In this document: piece after piece, positions 41,763 through 50,412 of the stretch
Layout of the letters: each line of letters begins with the position of its first letter
Position numbering within the stretch: the first letter of the stretch is position 1
Assembly: GCA_017441925.1 (NCBI GenBank)
Contig: JAFRUE010000007.1
Location: 248,001 to 312,000 of the forward strand
Reading direction: 5' to 3'
DNA from: Bacillota bacterium
GTDB lineage: Bacteria > Bacillota > Clostridia > Lachnospirales > Bianqueaceae
Length of the DNA stretch: 64,000 bases
Made by a program: the position numbers and the translations under genes
The notes under the pieces: generated by a model
Told to the model about the DNA's origin: nothing
What the model saw: the letters and a program-made list of their open reading frames with translations, nothing else
Database searches by the model: none

Positions 41763-42840
41763 AGTTCGATTTAGGTGTGGAATCTTCCCTGATAATGACG
41801 GCTCCGGCAGCCTGACGGCGCCTGGAGTCTTCCATCTGAGCGTAATGTCGTCTTGTAGTATTGACGTCCTTATGTCCAAGTACATCTGCTACAAGATAGA
41901 TATCGTTTGTTTCATTATAAAGGGCTGTGCCGTAACTGGAACGAAGCTTGTGAGGCGAGATCTTCTTCAGATTTGTAACAGAAGAGGCGTATTTCTTGAC
42001 AAGATTCTCGACAGCACGCACAGTGATGCGCTTTTTCTGCAGTGAGAGGAAGAAGGCGTCTTCGGATCCGGCAAGAGGGACGATCTCACGGCGCTGTTTC
42101 TCATAAGCCTTGAGTGCTTCCTCGATTTCTTTGCCGAAATAGAGAACAGCTTCGTTGCCGCCCTTACGTGTTATCTTAACACCGTTGATACTGTAGTCGA
42201 TATCGCTCAGATTGATACCGACACACTCCGATACACGCATGCCGGTCCCGAGCAGGAGTGTGATCAGTGCCTGGTCGCGCAAGTGAGTAGCCTCATGATA
42301 AGCCTGCTGGTGTTTGCTCAGCTTATCGGCTGTATCGACTTCATCCAGAAGCTTTGCCATCTCGTCCGTCTCCAGACGGATGATGTTCTTTTCATGGATC
42401 TTGGGTGTAGTGATCAGCATGGCTGGATTATTGTGAATGGACTGCTTCCTGTAGAAATACTTGAAAAGACTGCGGATCGCTGCGATCTTACGGGCTTTTC
42501 CGTTTTCGCCGTTCTTGAATTCCCGTACACGGCCGTCACCGGAATCGCCCTGATAATAGGTGACATATTCGAGGAAACGCTCGATATCGCGGACCTGAAC
42601 GGTGTCCAGATCTTCCAGCGTAAGATCGTCAATGGTCTTGCCGGCAAATTCCTTTTTATGTTCGCACAGATAGGAAAAGAACAGCTTCAGGTCGTATCCG
42701 TAGCCGAGACGGGTGCGTTCGGCAGTTGTGATCTCGATACCCTGGAAGTATTCAAAACAGAAATCCGGCAGATCCAGCATTAGGTCTCTCAGCTTCAGAA
42801 TGTTTTTACGGCGCTGTTCTTCATGATAAGATCCGCTCAT
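41761..42840 (-). CDS. Tyrosine recombinase (XerC/XerD-like)
   Basis: 359 residues. The full catalytic set is present: Arg202 (GTGMRVSE), Lys226 (TRKGGN), His297 and Arg300 (SPHKLRSS), His323 (LGHKDV) and Tyr333 (RRHYAQM). Residues ~30-140 are the SAM-like core-binding domain. It is longer than Xer proteins (~300) through an N-terminal extension. No phage genes or att-like repeats surround it. The start overlaps the ttcA stop (ATGA). A Xer-like housekeeping recombinase is more likely than a prophage integrase; the target site is unknown. Confidence 0.88.
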   Translation of the reverse strand: MSGSYHEEQRRKNILKLRDLMLDLPDFCFEYFQGIEITTAERTRLGYGYDLKLFFSYLCEHKKEFAGKTIDDLTLEDLDTVQVRDIERFLEYVTYYQGDSGDGRVREFKNGENGKARKIAAIRSLFKYFYRKQSIHNNPAMLITTPKIHEKNIIRLETDEMAKLLDEVDTADKLSKHQQAYHEATHLRDQALITLLLGTGMRVSECVGINLSDIDYSINGVKITRKGGNEAVLYFGKEIEEALKAYEKQRREIVPLAGSEDAFFLSLQKKRITVRAVENLVKKYASSVTNLKKISPHKLRSSYGTALYNETNDIYLVADVLGHKDVNTTRRHYAQMEDSRRRQAAGAVIIREDSTPKSN

Positions 42841-43571
42841 GACCGTCGCTCCTTTCGTGTGATTTTCCAGTCGGACAGTTCATCCTGCAGTGCACGGAAT
42901 GTTTTGTCCGTAATATGATCATATTGATGATTCCAGGCCCTTATCTGTTCCTTCATCGATTCCCGCATGGAATGACCGTCCTCAGGGCAGGGATTCTTCA
43001 GTACGGGGAAATTATGGACTCTTGCGTAAGTCGCGATTTCACCCTCATGAACGTATATCAGAGGGCGGATCGCGGTCAGTCCTGTACGGTCCAACTGCGT
43101 GACCGGAGAGAAGGTATGCAGGCGTCCTTCGTAAAAGAGACTCATATAGAAAGTCTCGACGACGTCTTCGTTGTGATGGCCGAGAGCGACTTTATTGCAG
43201 TTATTCTCTACGGCAAAACGGTTCAGAGCGCCTTTGCGCAGCTTAGAGCAGAGAGAGCAGGGGTTGGCCTCTTTGCGTTCTTCAAAAACGATACGCGCAA
43301 TATTGGTCGGAATCACTGTATAGGAAATATCGTGAGCAGCCATAAATTCCTGCACACCGGAGGTGTCAAATTCCGGGAAACCGAGAGAGACTGTAAATGC
43401 AATGAGCTCAAAACGCTTAGGATAATAGGCCTGCAGACCTCTCAGAGCGGCGGCGAGTGCCAGACTGTCTTTGCCGCCGGAGATGCCGACAGCGATACGG
43501 TCGCCTTCAGAGATCATCTGATAGTCATCGACAGCGCGTCTTGTATATCCCATTAACTGTTGGAATGTCAT
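42837..43571 (-). CDS. ttcA: tRNA 2-thiocytidine biosynthesis protein, TtcA family
   Basis: 244 residues from ATG 43571 (GAAAGGATC upstream); a TTG eight codons earlier is less likely because it lies within the promoter. PP-loop SGGKDSLAL binds ATP. Cys in NPCSLCSKLRKG and the late NPCPED are the Fe-S ligands of TtcA, which thiolates cytidine 32 of tRNA. First gene of a two-gene unit with the recombinase. Confidence 0.9.
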   Translation of the reverse strand: MTFQQLMGYTRRAVDDYQMISEGDRIAVGISGGKDSLALAAALRGLQAYYPKRFELIAFTVSLGFPEFDTSGVQEFMAAHDISYTVIPTNIARIVFEERKEANPCSLCSKLRKGALNRFAVENNCNKVALGHHNEDVVETFYMSLFYEGRLHTFSPVTQLDRTGLTAIRPLIYVHEGEIATYARVHNFPVLKNPCPEDGHSMRESMKEQIRAWNHQYDHITDKTFRALQDELSDWKITRKERRS

Positions 43572-43594
43572 AGAAATCAGATCCTTTCGACGCA

Positions 43595-43623
43595 ATTATA
43601 ACATCAGAAGAACAGAAATACAA
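43595..43623 (-). promoter_or_regulatory. Promoter of ttcA-recombinase
   Basis: TTGTAT, 17 bases, TATAAT with TG one base upstream (minus strand). The -35 touches the dyad at 43622-43657. Confidence 0.75.
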
Positions 43624-43657
43624 GTATTCGTAAATAAAAATTATTTTGCGAATACTT
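43622..43657. repeat. Palindromic element AAGTATTCG...CGAATACTT (copy 1)
   Basis: AAGTATTCG (43622-43630) and CGAATACTT (43649-43657) form a 9-bp stem; inner bases also partly pair. The minus-strand reading matches the element at 48250-48283 except for a compensating G-C to C-G change. It lies between divergent ttcA and pckA. Confidence 0.7.
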
Positions 43658-43732
43658 TGAAAGTGCGGCACAAAATAGGCCGATTTTCGATATTTTTTTA
43701 ACAAATGTTCACAATTATTTTGAGGGAAGGAC

Positions 43733-43761
43733 TTGTTTCCTTGTACGTTTTATGGTATAAA
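43733..43761 (+). promoter_or_regulatory. Promoter of pckA
   Basis: TTGTTT, 17 bases, TATAAA with TG one base upstream. The leader is about 70 bases with no recognised riboswitch. Confidence 0.7.
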
Positions 43762-43838
43762 TATATTGGGTGTATATGAGTCTGAGGATTATTTGTAGGG
43801 CTTAGATACATATCATTAATAGGGGAGAGGTTAATAGT

Positions 43839-45443
43839 ATGGCAGCTGTTGATTTAAGCAAGTACGGCATCGTAGATGTCAAAGAGATCATCTACAATCC
43901 CTCTTACGAGCAGTTATTCAATGATGAAATGGATCCTTCTCTGGAAGGATACGACAAAGGCAAACTCACAGAACTTGGTGCTGTGAACGTTATGACCGGC
44001 ATTTATACCGGACGTTCGCCTAAAGACAAATATATCGTTATGGATGAGAATTCCAAGGATACCGTCTGGTGGAATACTCCCGCGTATCCGAACGATAACC
44101 ATCCGATGAGCATTGAGACCTGGAATACGGTCAAGGAGCTCGCAAAGAAGCAGCTCTCCGGCAAGAAGCTGTATGTTGTTGATGCTTTCTGCGGCGCTAA
44201 CGCTGACACCCGTATGGCTGTCCGTTTCGTTATGGAAGTCGCGTGGCAGGCACACTTTGTTACCAATATGTTCATCAAGCCGACCGCTGAGGAGCTTGAG
44301 AGCTTCAAGCCTGATTTCGTAGTTTATACCGCTTCCAAGGCTAAGGTTGACAACTACAAGGAGCTCGGACTTAATTCCGATACCTGCGTTGCTTTCAACG
44401 TAACGAGCCGTGAGCAGGTTATCCTGAACACATGGTACGGCGGCGAGATGAAGAAGGGCCTGTTCTCCATGATGAACTATTATCTGCCGCTTAAGGGTAT
44501 CGCTTCCATGCATTGCTCCGCGAACACCGATATGGAAGGCAAGAATACCGCCATCTTCTTCGGACTGTCCGGAACCGGCAAGACCACGCTTTCCACTGAT
44601 CCTAAGAGACTTCTGATCGGCGATGACGAGCATGGCTGGGACGACAACGGCGTCTTCAATCTGGAGGGCGGCTGCTATGCCAAGGTTATCAACCTGGACA
44701 AGGATTCCGAGCCTGACATCTACAACGCGATCCGTCGTGACGCGCTGCTTGAGAACGTAACCGTAGACGACAACGGTGTTTGCGATTTCGCAGATGGTTC
44801 CACCACCGAGAATACCCGCGTTTCTTATCCGATCGATCATATCGAGAAGATCGTTAAGCCCATCTCTCAGGGACCGGCAGCTGAGAACGTAATCTTCCTG
44901 TCTGCTGACGCTTTCGGCGTACTGCCTCCTGTATCCATTCTGACTCCGGAGCAGACCCAGTATTACTTCCTGTCCGGATTCACCGCTAAGCTTGCCGGAA
45001 CAGAGCGCGGCATCACCGAGCCCGTACCGACATTCTCCGCTTGCTTTGGCCAGGCGTTCCTGGAACTGCCTCCGACCAAGTATGCGTATGAGCTGGTCAG
45101 AAAGATGAAGATGAGCGGCGCCAAGGCTTATCTGGTAAATACCGGATGGAACGGCACCGGCAAGAGAATCTCCATCAAGGATACCCGCGGTATCATCGAT
45201 GCGATCCTGAACGGCGCTATCCTGAAGGCTCCTACCAAGAAGATTCCTTACTTCGATTTCGAAGTACCGACCGAGCTGGAAGGCGTTGCGACCAACATCC
45301 TGGATCCGAGAGACACCTATGCAGATCCTTCTGAGTGGGATGCTAAGGCTAAGGATCTGGCAGAGCGCTTCATCAAGAATTTCCATAAGTATGAAGGCAT
45401 TGAGGGCGGCGCTGAGCTGGTAGCTGCAGGCCCGCAGCTGTAA
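43839..45443 (+). CDS. pckA: Phosphoenolpyruvate carboxykinase (ATP)
   Basis: 534 residues, the normal length of ATP-type PEPCK. The kinase-1a motif [13 protein letters not shown], kinase-2 [10 protein letters not shown], and [12 protein letters not shown] and [17 protein letters not shown] are all present. It interconverts oxaloacetate and PEP; in fermentative Clostridia it can run toward oxaloacetate. GGGGAGAGG precedes ATG 43839. Codon usage is strongly biased toward GCT/AAG/CTG, as in highly expressed genes. A single gene with its own promoter and terminator. Confidence 0.97.
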   Translation: MAAVDLSKYGIVDVKEIIYNPSYEQLFNDEMDPSLEGYDKGKLTELGAVNVMTGIYTGRSPKDKYIVMDENSKDTVWWNTPAYPNDNHPMSIETWNTVKELAKKQLSGKKLYVVDAFCGANADTRMAVRFVMEVAWQAHFVTNMFIKPTAEELESFKPDFVVYTASKAKVDNYKELGLNSDTCVAFNVTSREQVILNTWYGGEMKKGLFSMMNYYLPLKGIASMHCSANTDMEGKNTAIFFGLSGTGKTTLSTDPKRLLIGDDEHGWDDNGVFNLEGGCYAKVINLDKDSEPDIYNAIRRDALLENVTVDDNGVCDFADGSTTENTRVSYPIDHIEKIVKPISQGPAAENVIFLSADAFGVLPPVSILTPEQTQYYFLSGFTAKLAGTERGITEPVPTFSACFGQAFLELPPTKYAYELVRKMKMSGAKAYLVNTGWNGTGKRISIKDTRGIIDAILNGAILKAPTKKIPYFDFEVPTELEGVATNILDPRDTYADPSEWDAKAKDLAERFIKNFHKYEGIEGGAELVAAGPQL

Positions 45444-45466
45444 TAAGCTGGATTACCGATAATTGG

Positions 45467-45504
45467 AATGCCTGTCCGGTCAGCAGATCGGACGGGCATT
45501 TTTC
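45467..45504 (+). terminator. Terminator of pckA
   Basis: AATGCCTGTCCG/CGGACGGGCATT with a 10-base loop, then TTTC. Confidence 0.88.
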
Positions 45505-45536
45505 TCTATTATACGAATCAACAGGAGAATTGGTAC

Positions 45537-46610
45537 ATGAATGTACAGGAACTATGGGAAGAGCTGCATGCCAGCCCGGAGCTTTCCATGCATGAAGTTC
45601 ATACAATGGAGATCCTCGAGGACTATATCCGTAACGAAACGGATCTGGAGCTTTATGTGGAAAATGGTTGGCTCTATGCGGCACATGAGGAGCCGGATGC
45701 AGATAAAACGATAGTGATACGGGCTGAAATGGACGCCATTCCGAAGCCTGGAGGCGGTGTTTTTCACGGCTGCGGACATGACGGACATGCAGCTATGGCG
45801 GCGGGTACAGCAGCAGCTTTGAAGGGCAGAAAAGTAGGTAAAAATGTTATTTTTTTGTTTCAGCCGGGTGAGGAGATCGGTGCCGGCGCTGCTATCTGTC
45901 TGCCGTTATTTGACCGGTATAAAGTCGATATGATCCTGGCATGTCACAATCTGCCCGGATATGAACTCGGTTCGTTTGTATATACCGAAAATACGTTCGC
46001 GTGTGCGTCAGAGGGCCTGAAAATGAGCTTTACAGGCAGGCAGTCCCATGCGGCGTATCCGGAAGACGGTCTGAATCCGGCCGGCTGCGCGGCAAAGACG
46101 ATTTCGGAACTGTTGCAGATTGCCGCATCTCTGGAGTCCACAAAAGGCTGCAGACTCACGATTGTAAATGTACAGGTCGGGAATCCGGATTTTGGGATTA
46201 ATCCGGGATTTGGCTCAGTCAGTGTGACCATACGGGCTGAAAATGACGGCATCCTGAAGGATCTGGAACATAAAGTATTACAGATTGCCGAATCAAGCGC
46301 TGATCAGGACGGCCTTGGATTTACATATAACATCAAGGATCCGTTCCATGCGACAGTCAATGACGCGGAGCTTGCCGAGCGCCTGAGCGCGGCAGGCAAA
46401 ACTGCCGCGTGTTCCTGGATCCATGAGGAAGCGCCGGTTGTCCGCTGGTCCGAAGACTTTGGATTGTTTTCAGACAAAGCCAAGGCATTTTACTGGGGAA
46501 TCGGTTCCGGTACCAATCAGCCGGGCCTGCATACGGAGCAATATGTTTTCCCAGAGGATTTGCTGGAAAAAGGGATCCGTATCTGGCTGGAGATGATCCG
46601 GATCGCGTAA
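45537..46610 (+). CDS. M20 family amidohydrolase/peptidase
   Basis: 357 residues from ATG 45537 (AGGAGAA upstream). Metal ligands: HGCGHDGHAAMA (Cys, His), QPGEEIGAGA (Glu pair), ACHNLPG (His) and the last GLHTEQYVFPED (His). The lid domain lies at ~170-280. This is the M20D group (hippurate/aminoacyl amino acid hydrolases), which removes acyl groups from amino acids. No signal peptide. The start lies 33 bases after the pckA terminator and no clear promoter is visible in between. The next gene follows after 12 bases. Confidence 0.88.
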   Translation: MNVQELWEELHASPELSMHEVHTMEILEDYIRNETDLELYVENGWLYAAHEEPDADKTIVIRAEMDAIPKPGGGVFHGCGHDGHAAMAAGTAAALKGRKVGKNVIFLFQPGEEIGAGAAICLPLFDRYKVDMILACHNLPGYELGSFVYTENTFACASEGLKMSFTGRQSHAAYPEDGLNPAGCAAKTISELLQIAASLESTKGCRLTIVNVQVGNPDFGINPGFGSVSVTIRAENDGILKDLEHKVLQIAESSADQDGLGFTYNIKDPFHATVNDAELAERLSAAGKTAACSWIHEEAPVVRWSEDFGLFSDKAKAFYWGIGSGTNQPGLHTEQYVFPEDLLEKGIRIWLEMIRIA

Positions 46611-46622
46611 AGGAGCGGCACA

Positions 46623-48080
46623 ATGATTGACCTGAACAGTCTTGAGAAGTATCGGGAGAATAACCGCATTGAGGCTAAAAAAGCCATGGGCGGCCTGCCT
46701 CACAGCATTTGGGAGACCTATTCCGCCTTTGCCAACACAATGGGAGGCATCATTCTGCTGGGCGTGGAGGAGTACAAGGACAAGAGCCTCCATACGGTCG
46801 ATCTGCCGGATCCCGATAAATTGGTCAAGGAGTTCTGGAAACTGGTCAATAATCCCAACAAGGCCAGCGTGAATGTGCTTTCGGCGAAGGACGTTGTGAT
46901 TGAAAATATCAACGGGGATCACATTATCGTTATTCATATTCACCGTGCAGATCGTTCCAGCAAGCCCGTGTATGTGGACGGCAATCCGCTGAATACCTAT
47001 CGCCGCAATGGCGAGGGCGATTACAAGTGCACTGACGAAGAGCTGCATGCTATGTATCGTGACGCCTCGATCAAGACCCAGGATATGCTGGTGCTGCAGC
47101 AAATGGGAATGAACGTGTTCAACGCCGACAGTCTGCAAGATTATCGACAGCGGATGCGAATATCTCACCCCGGTCATATTTGGGATGCCTTGGAGGATGA
47201 GGAATTCCTGCTGAAAATAGGTGCTGCAGGGATCGGTGAAGACGGTAACAATCATCCGACGGCTGCAGGCCTTCTGATGTTCGGCAATGAGTATGATATT
47301 GTACGGGAATATCCGCAGTATTTTCTTGATTTCCGCGAGGTTAATGATAATATCCGGCGCTGGACGGATCGCTTTGTCTCTTCCTCCGGCGACTGGAGCG
47401 GAAACGTTTTTGACTTCTTTTTCCGGGCTTATAACAGGCTGCAGACCGATCTTAAAGCGGCGTTGGGAATGAAGGAAGGTTTTGACGCGGATAATATGCC
47501 TGTATATCAGGCTGTGCGGGAGGGTCTGGCGAATTGCCTGATCAATGCGGACTATTACGGCAGAGGCGGGATCGTGATTATTAAAAGACCAGACGAGATC
47601 ACCATGAGCAATCCAGGCAATTTCCGTGTTGAGCTTGCTACGGCTAAGGCCGGCGGCCTGTCCGATCCCCGCAACGGAACCATGATGAAAATGTTTCATA
47701 TGATCGAGATCGGTGAACGTACCGGCAGCGGCATTCCCAACATCTTCCGAGTGTGGCACGAACAGGGCTGGGCGGAACCGACGATCACACAACGTATGAA
47801 TCCGGATCGTATCACGTTATCCCTTGCTTTATCGCCGATAAGGACGGATAAATCGGCGATAAAAAGCAATGATAAAAACAATTCTGCGATAAAACCGGTA
47901 AAGAGGCAGATGATTATTGATTATCTGACCGATCATCCAATTGCCAAATCGGCAGAGATCGCCGGGTATGTGCATCTCAAACCGTCACGTGTTAGAGATT
48001 ATCTTGCAGAACTAATCGCCGAGGATATTGTCGTTGCCGAAGGCGGAAACAGAAACAGGACATATCGATTGAAGGCCTGA
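46623..48080 (+). CDS. AlbA_2 (Schlafen-like) domain protein with GHKL and winged-helix domains
   Basis: 485 residues in three parts: AlbA_2/Schlafen-AAA-like domain (~1-135; RIEAKKAMGGLPHSIWETYSAFANTMGG), a GHKL-type ATPase-like region (~270-400; ANCLINADYYGRGG, then ERTGSGIPNIF) and a C-terminal winged helix (~425-485). A low-complexity linker repeats SAIKxxxKN-like segments. Such proteins are often called transcriptional regulators and are frequent in mobile or defence regions. AAGGAG precedes ATG 46623. Codon use differs from the neighbouring core genes, hinting at later acquisition. Function not established. Confidence 0.82.
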   Translation: MIDLNSLEKYRENNRIEAKKAMGGLPHSIWETYSAFANTMGGIILLGVEEYKDKSLHTVDLPDPDKLVKEFWKLVNNPNKASVNVLSAKDVVIENINGDHIIVIHIHRADRSSKPVYVDGNPLNTYRRNGEGDYKCTDEELHAMYRDASIKTQDMLVLQQMGMNVFNADSLQDYRQRMRISHPGHIWDALEDEEFLLKIGAAGIGEDGNNHPTAAGLLMFGNEYDIVREYPQYFLDFREVNDNIRRWTDRFVSSSGDWSGNVFDFFFRAYNRLQTDLKAALGMKEGFDADNMPVYQAVREGLANCLINADYYGRGGIVIIKRPDEITMSNPGNFRVELATAKAGGLSDPRNGTMMKMFHMIEIGERTGSGIPNIFRVWHEQGWAEPTITQRMNPDRITLSLALSPIRTDKSAIKSNDKNNSAIKPVKRQMIIDYLTDHPIAKSAEIAGYVHLKPSRVRDYLAELIAEDIVVAEGGNRNRTYRLKA

Positions 48081-48116
48081 AAGTCTGACATAAGCAATAC
48101 AGCTTAAATAGTACAT

Positions 48117-48162
48117 AAATAAAGTCAACATGCACGCAGTTTCGCACATGTTGACTTTATTT
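48117..48162. terminator. Terminator after the AlbA_2 gene
   Basis: AAATAAAGTCAACATG/CATGTTGACTTTATTT, a 16-bp perfect stem with a 14-base loop, usable on both strands. Confidence 0.85.
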
Positions 48163-48379
48163 GTTATGAAGGATTAACTCGTTTAAGATAAACCAGCCAA
48201 TCGGCAGGTTTTTAGGGTTTTCAAGAGAAGTCCCCCTCTTTTATGGTCTAACTATTCGTAAAAGTTGCGTTTTGCGAATAGTTGTGTGTTTCCTGAAACA
48301 TCTCCTCCACGGGATCTGTCTAAGAGATCCGCAGAACGATCCGGGAGTGATTACAGAGAACGTCCCGTAAAGGAACGGT
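48163..48379. other. Intergenic region with palindromic element (copy 2)
   Basis: No gene seen. It holds AACTATTCGTAAAA (48250-48263) pairing with TTTTGCGAATAGTT (48270-48283) over 14 positions with one G-T, around GTTGCG. This is the same repeat family as 43622-43657. A small inverted repeat GGATCT/AGATCC lies at about 48314-48331. No T run follows either, so they are not typical terminators. Confidence 0.65.
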
Positions 48380-48787
48380 TCAGATCTCTTCCGGATCTAC
48401 AGGCTGGCCCTGTGACCAGATCTTTTCCAGATTATAGAATACGCGGGCTTCCTGTGTAAATACATGAACGATGATTCTGTGGCAATCCAACAGGCCCCAT
48501 GTAAAGGATTCCATGCCTTCCTTATCATAGATCGTATATCCGGCTTCTTCCAGTTTCTCTTCTACGGCCTCTAGGAGCGCCTGTACATGGTTGCGGTTGC
48601 TGCCGTGAGCGATTACGAAATAATCAGCCAGGACGGATACCTTATGCAGGTCAAGGATGCGGATATCTTCGCCCAGTTTGTCTTTTAAAGCCTCTACAGC
48701 TGTTTTGGCCATCATACGGGAGACCTTCAGGTCTTCCTGAATATTCTCCGGTTCCGGATAATTGGTGTTTTCAGTCTGATCTACCAT
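48380..48787 (-). CDS. rsfS: Ribosome silencing factor RsfS
   Basis: 135 residues; RsfS binds L14 and keeps 50S subunits from joining during starvation. Typical motifs are ILDLHKVSVLADYFVIAHGSN, RNHVQALLEAVEEKL and SFTWGLLDCHRIIVHVFTQEARVFYNLEKIW. A ~25-residue N-terminal extension (TENTNYPEPENIQED) is less conserved. The start overlaps the yqeK stop by 7 bases; last gene of the obg-yhbY-nadD-yqeK-rsfS cluster. Confidence 0.96.
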   Translation of the reverse strand: MVDQTENTNYPEPENIQEDLKVSRMMAKTAVEALKDKLGEDIRILDLHKVSVLADYFVIAHGSNRNHVQALLEAVEEKLEEAGYTIYDKEGMESFTWGLLDCHRIIVHVFTQEARVFYNLEKIWSQGQPVDPEEI

Positions 48788-49407
48788 ATTATATGCTCCT
48801 TCTGCAGTCTTCTGTCATTTTGCGAATAGTTGATGAGCGGACGGTCCTTGTAACTTTCAAGCGCCTGCATCGTCATGGGAAACACTTCTGAATGATTGCT
48901 CTCCAGATACTTTACGGTATTCTGCAGGATAAAATGCGTACCGTCGGAAAGATCCGCGATCAGCCGTTTGCGGGCTTCTTCGAGGCCGGGAAACGGATCC
49001 CGGCCCAGTTCTGCATAATCGGCTGAATAGATCAGCTCCTCAAGCGGGGACATCCCTGCTCTTCCGGTCGTGTGGAACCGAAGTGCGTTGCAGACATCCT
49101 CCGGAAGTGTTCCGAACTGTTTCTGGGCCACATACGGGGCCGCAAACGCATGCAGGAGCTGTGGATATTCCTCATTATTATGCAGATTGATATTATGATC
49201 TTTGCATATTGCCAGCAGCTTTTCTGTCGAAAGATTCTTGGCGCAGTCGTGCAGCAAAGCCGCTGTAGATGCCTCTTTAAGCGGAATTCCGTGAATGCGC
49301 GCAAGCTGCAGGGCTTCCTGCTCCACTCCGAGCGTATGCAGGAAGCGCTTGGGTTTAAGCCGTTCATAGAGCCATTTAAGGATCTCGTTTCTGGCCGGCA
49401 TCGGCAT
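48781..49407 (-). CDS. yqeK: HD-domain protein YqeK (Ap4A hydrolase family)
   Basis: 208 residues. HD motif LLHDCAKN and upstream His (RFLHTLGVEQ) with HAFAAPYVAQ and RFHTTGRAGMSPLEELIYSADY. The family hydrolyses diadenosine tetraphosphate symmetrically. It starts 5 bases after nadD, the usual neighbour. The last ~15 residues (NYSQNDRRLQKEHIIW) are encoded by a stretch that contains one arm (TTTTGCGAATAGTT, 48818-48831) of the palindromic repeat found at 48250-48283, so the repeat may have added to or replaced the original C terminus. Confidence 0.93.
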   Translation of the reverse strand: MPMPARNEILKWLYERLKPKRFLHTLGVEQEALQLARIHGIPLKEASTAALLHDCAKNLSTEKLLAICKDHNINLHNNEEYPQLLHAFAAPYVAQKQFGTLPEDVCNALRFHTTGRAGMSPLEELIYSADYAELGRDPFPGLEEARKRLIADLSDGTHFILQNTVKYLESNHSEVFPMTMQALESYKDRPLINYSQNDRRLQKEHIIW

Positions 49408-49412
49408 AGCGG

Positions 49413-50051
49413 TTATTTCCTTTCGTATAAATGGTATTTATGGATATAAGCTTCAACTGGCTCAGGCAGCAGATAACGGATCGAGAGGCCGTTTTCGATA
49501 CGCTTGCGGATGTCAGAAGACGAAATCGAAAGCGCCGGCACGTCGAGGAAACTGATGCGGAGATTCGGATTGTTTTTCATGGAATCCGTAAGGGAACGCA
49601 GCAGGTCCTCTTTGTCGAATCCGGGCCGTGTAGCCGCGATAAAATGACAAGATTCCATCAATTCGTCCGCTCTGTGCCACGTATTCATGGAATAAAAGGC
49701 ATCCGCACCGGTTATAAAACAGATCTCCGTCTCCGGCCCGTAGATCTGCTGCAGTTCGTGGATCGTATCGATCGAATAACTGTAGCCTTCACGGTCGATC
49801 TCGATCCTGGACGCATAGAAATCCGGGTTGGACATGACCGCGAGCACGGTCATCATATACCGGCGTTCTGTCTCCACGATCGTCTGATCCTTCTTATGAG
49901 GCGGATTGCCGGACGGAATGAACAGGACCTGGTCCATGTCAAACTGTACACGGGCGGTCTCTGCGGTAACAAGATGTCCGTAATGGATCGGATTGAAAGT
50001 TCCGCCCATGATGCCGATCCGGCGGGCTCCCTGTTTGTAAATCGTATCCAT
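49413..50051 (-). CDS. nadD: Nicotinate-nucleotide adenylyltransferase
   Basis: 212 residues. GIMGGTFNPIHYGHL (HxGH), PSGNPPHKKDQ and SISSSDIRKRIENGLSIRYLLP are the NadD signatures. It joins nicotinate mononucleotide and ATP in NAD synthesis. Located 29 bases after yhbY in the conserved cluster. Confidence 0.97.
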   Translation of the reverse strand: MDTIYKQGARRIGIMGGTFNPIHYGHLVTAETARVQFDMDQVLFIPSGNPPHKKDQTIVETERRYMMTVLAVMSNPDFYASRIEIDREGYSYSIDTIHELQQIYGPETEICFITGADAFYSMNTWHRADELMESCHFIAATRPGFDKEDLLRSLTDSMKNNPNLRISFLDVPALSISSSDIRKRIENGLSIRYLLPEPVEAYIHKYHLYERK

Positions 50052-50080
50052 AAGCTGGCCCTCTCTGCGGGAAACCGCAG

Positions 50081-50374
50081 TTACGCCTTCGGAAGCTCGA
50101 TATGAGGCTTTTTCGAAGCGCGGTACAGGACAAATTTGCGGCCGATGATCTGTACGACCTCCGAATGTGTCCGGGAAGCGGTCTTCTCTGCCGCCGCAGA
50201 AAGCTCTTCTTCACAGTTGTTGAGTACGGAGATCTTGATCAGTTCTCTTTTTTCCAATGCGTCATCCGCAGACTGGATGAATTCAGGAGAAACGCCGCTC
50301 TTGCCGATCTGGAAGATCGCATTCTCCTTCTGCGCGAGAGAACGCAGATATGCACGCTGTTTCGGTGTCAGCAT
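50081..50374 (-). CDS. yhbY: CRM-domain RNA-binding protein YhbY
   Basis: 97 residues, a single CRM domain: LTPKQRAYLRSLAQKENAIFQIGKSGVSPEF and KISVLNNCEEE, with VVQIIGRKFVLYR near the end. The family associates with pre-50S ribosomal particles. It lies between obg and nadD. Confidence 0.95.
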   Translation of the reverse strand: MLTPKQRAYLRSLAQKENAIFQIGKSGVSPEFIQSADDALEKRELIKISVLNNCEEELSAAAEKTASRTHSEVVQIIGRKFVLYRASKKPHIELPKA

Positions 50375-50412
50375 ATTCTCACCTCGCTGATTGTTGTAGA
50401 TAATGAACGGGA

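Noticed and set aside
41761-42840. Prophage or integrative element built around the tyrosine recombinase
   Set aside because: No excisionase, relaxase, capsid or att-like direct repeats are present, and the gene is translationally coupled to ttcA.
43914-45386. 490-codon antisense frame over pckA
   Set aside because: pckA is certain, and the antisense frame has no ribosome binding site or recognisable domain.
46623-48080. Defence island around the AlbA_2 gene
   Set aside because: It is a single gene; neighbours on both sides are metabolic or ribosomal, so no system can be claimed.
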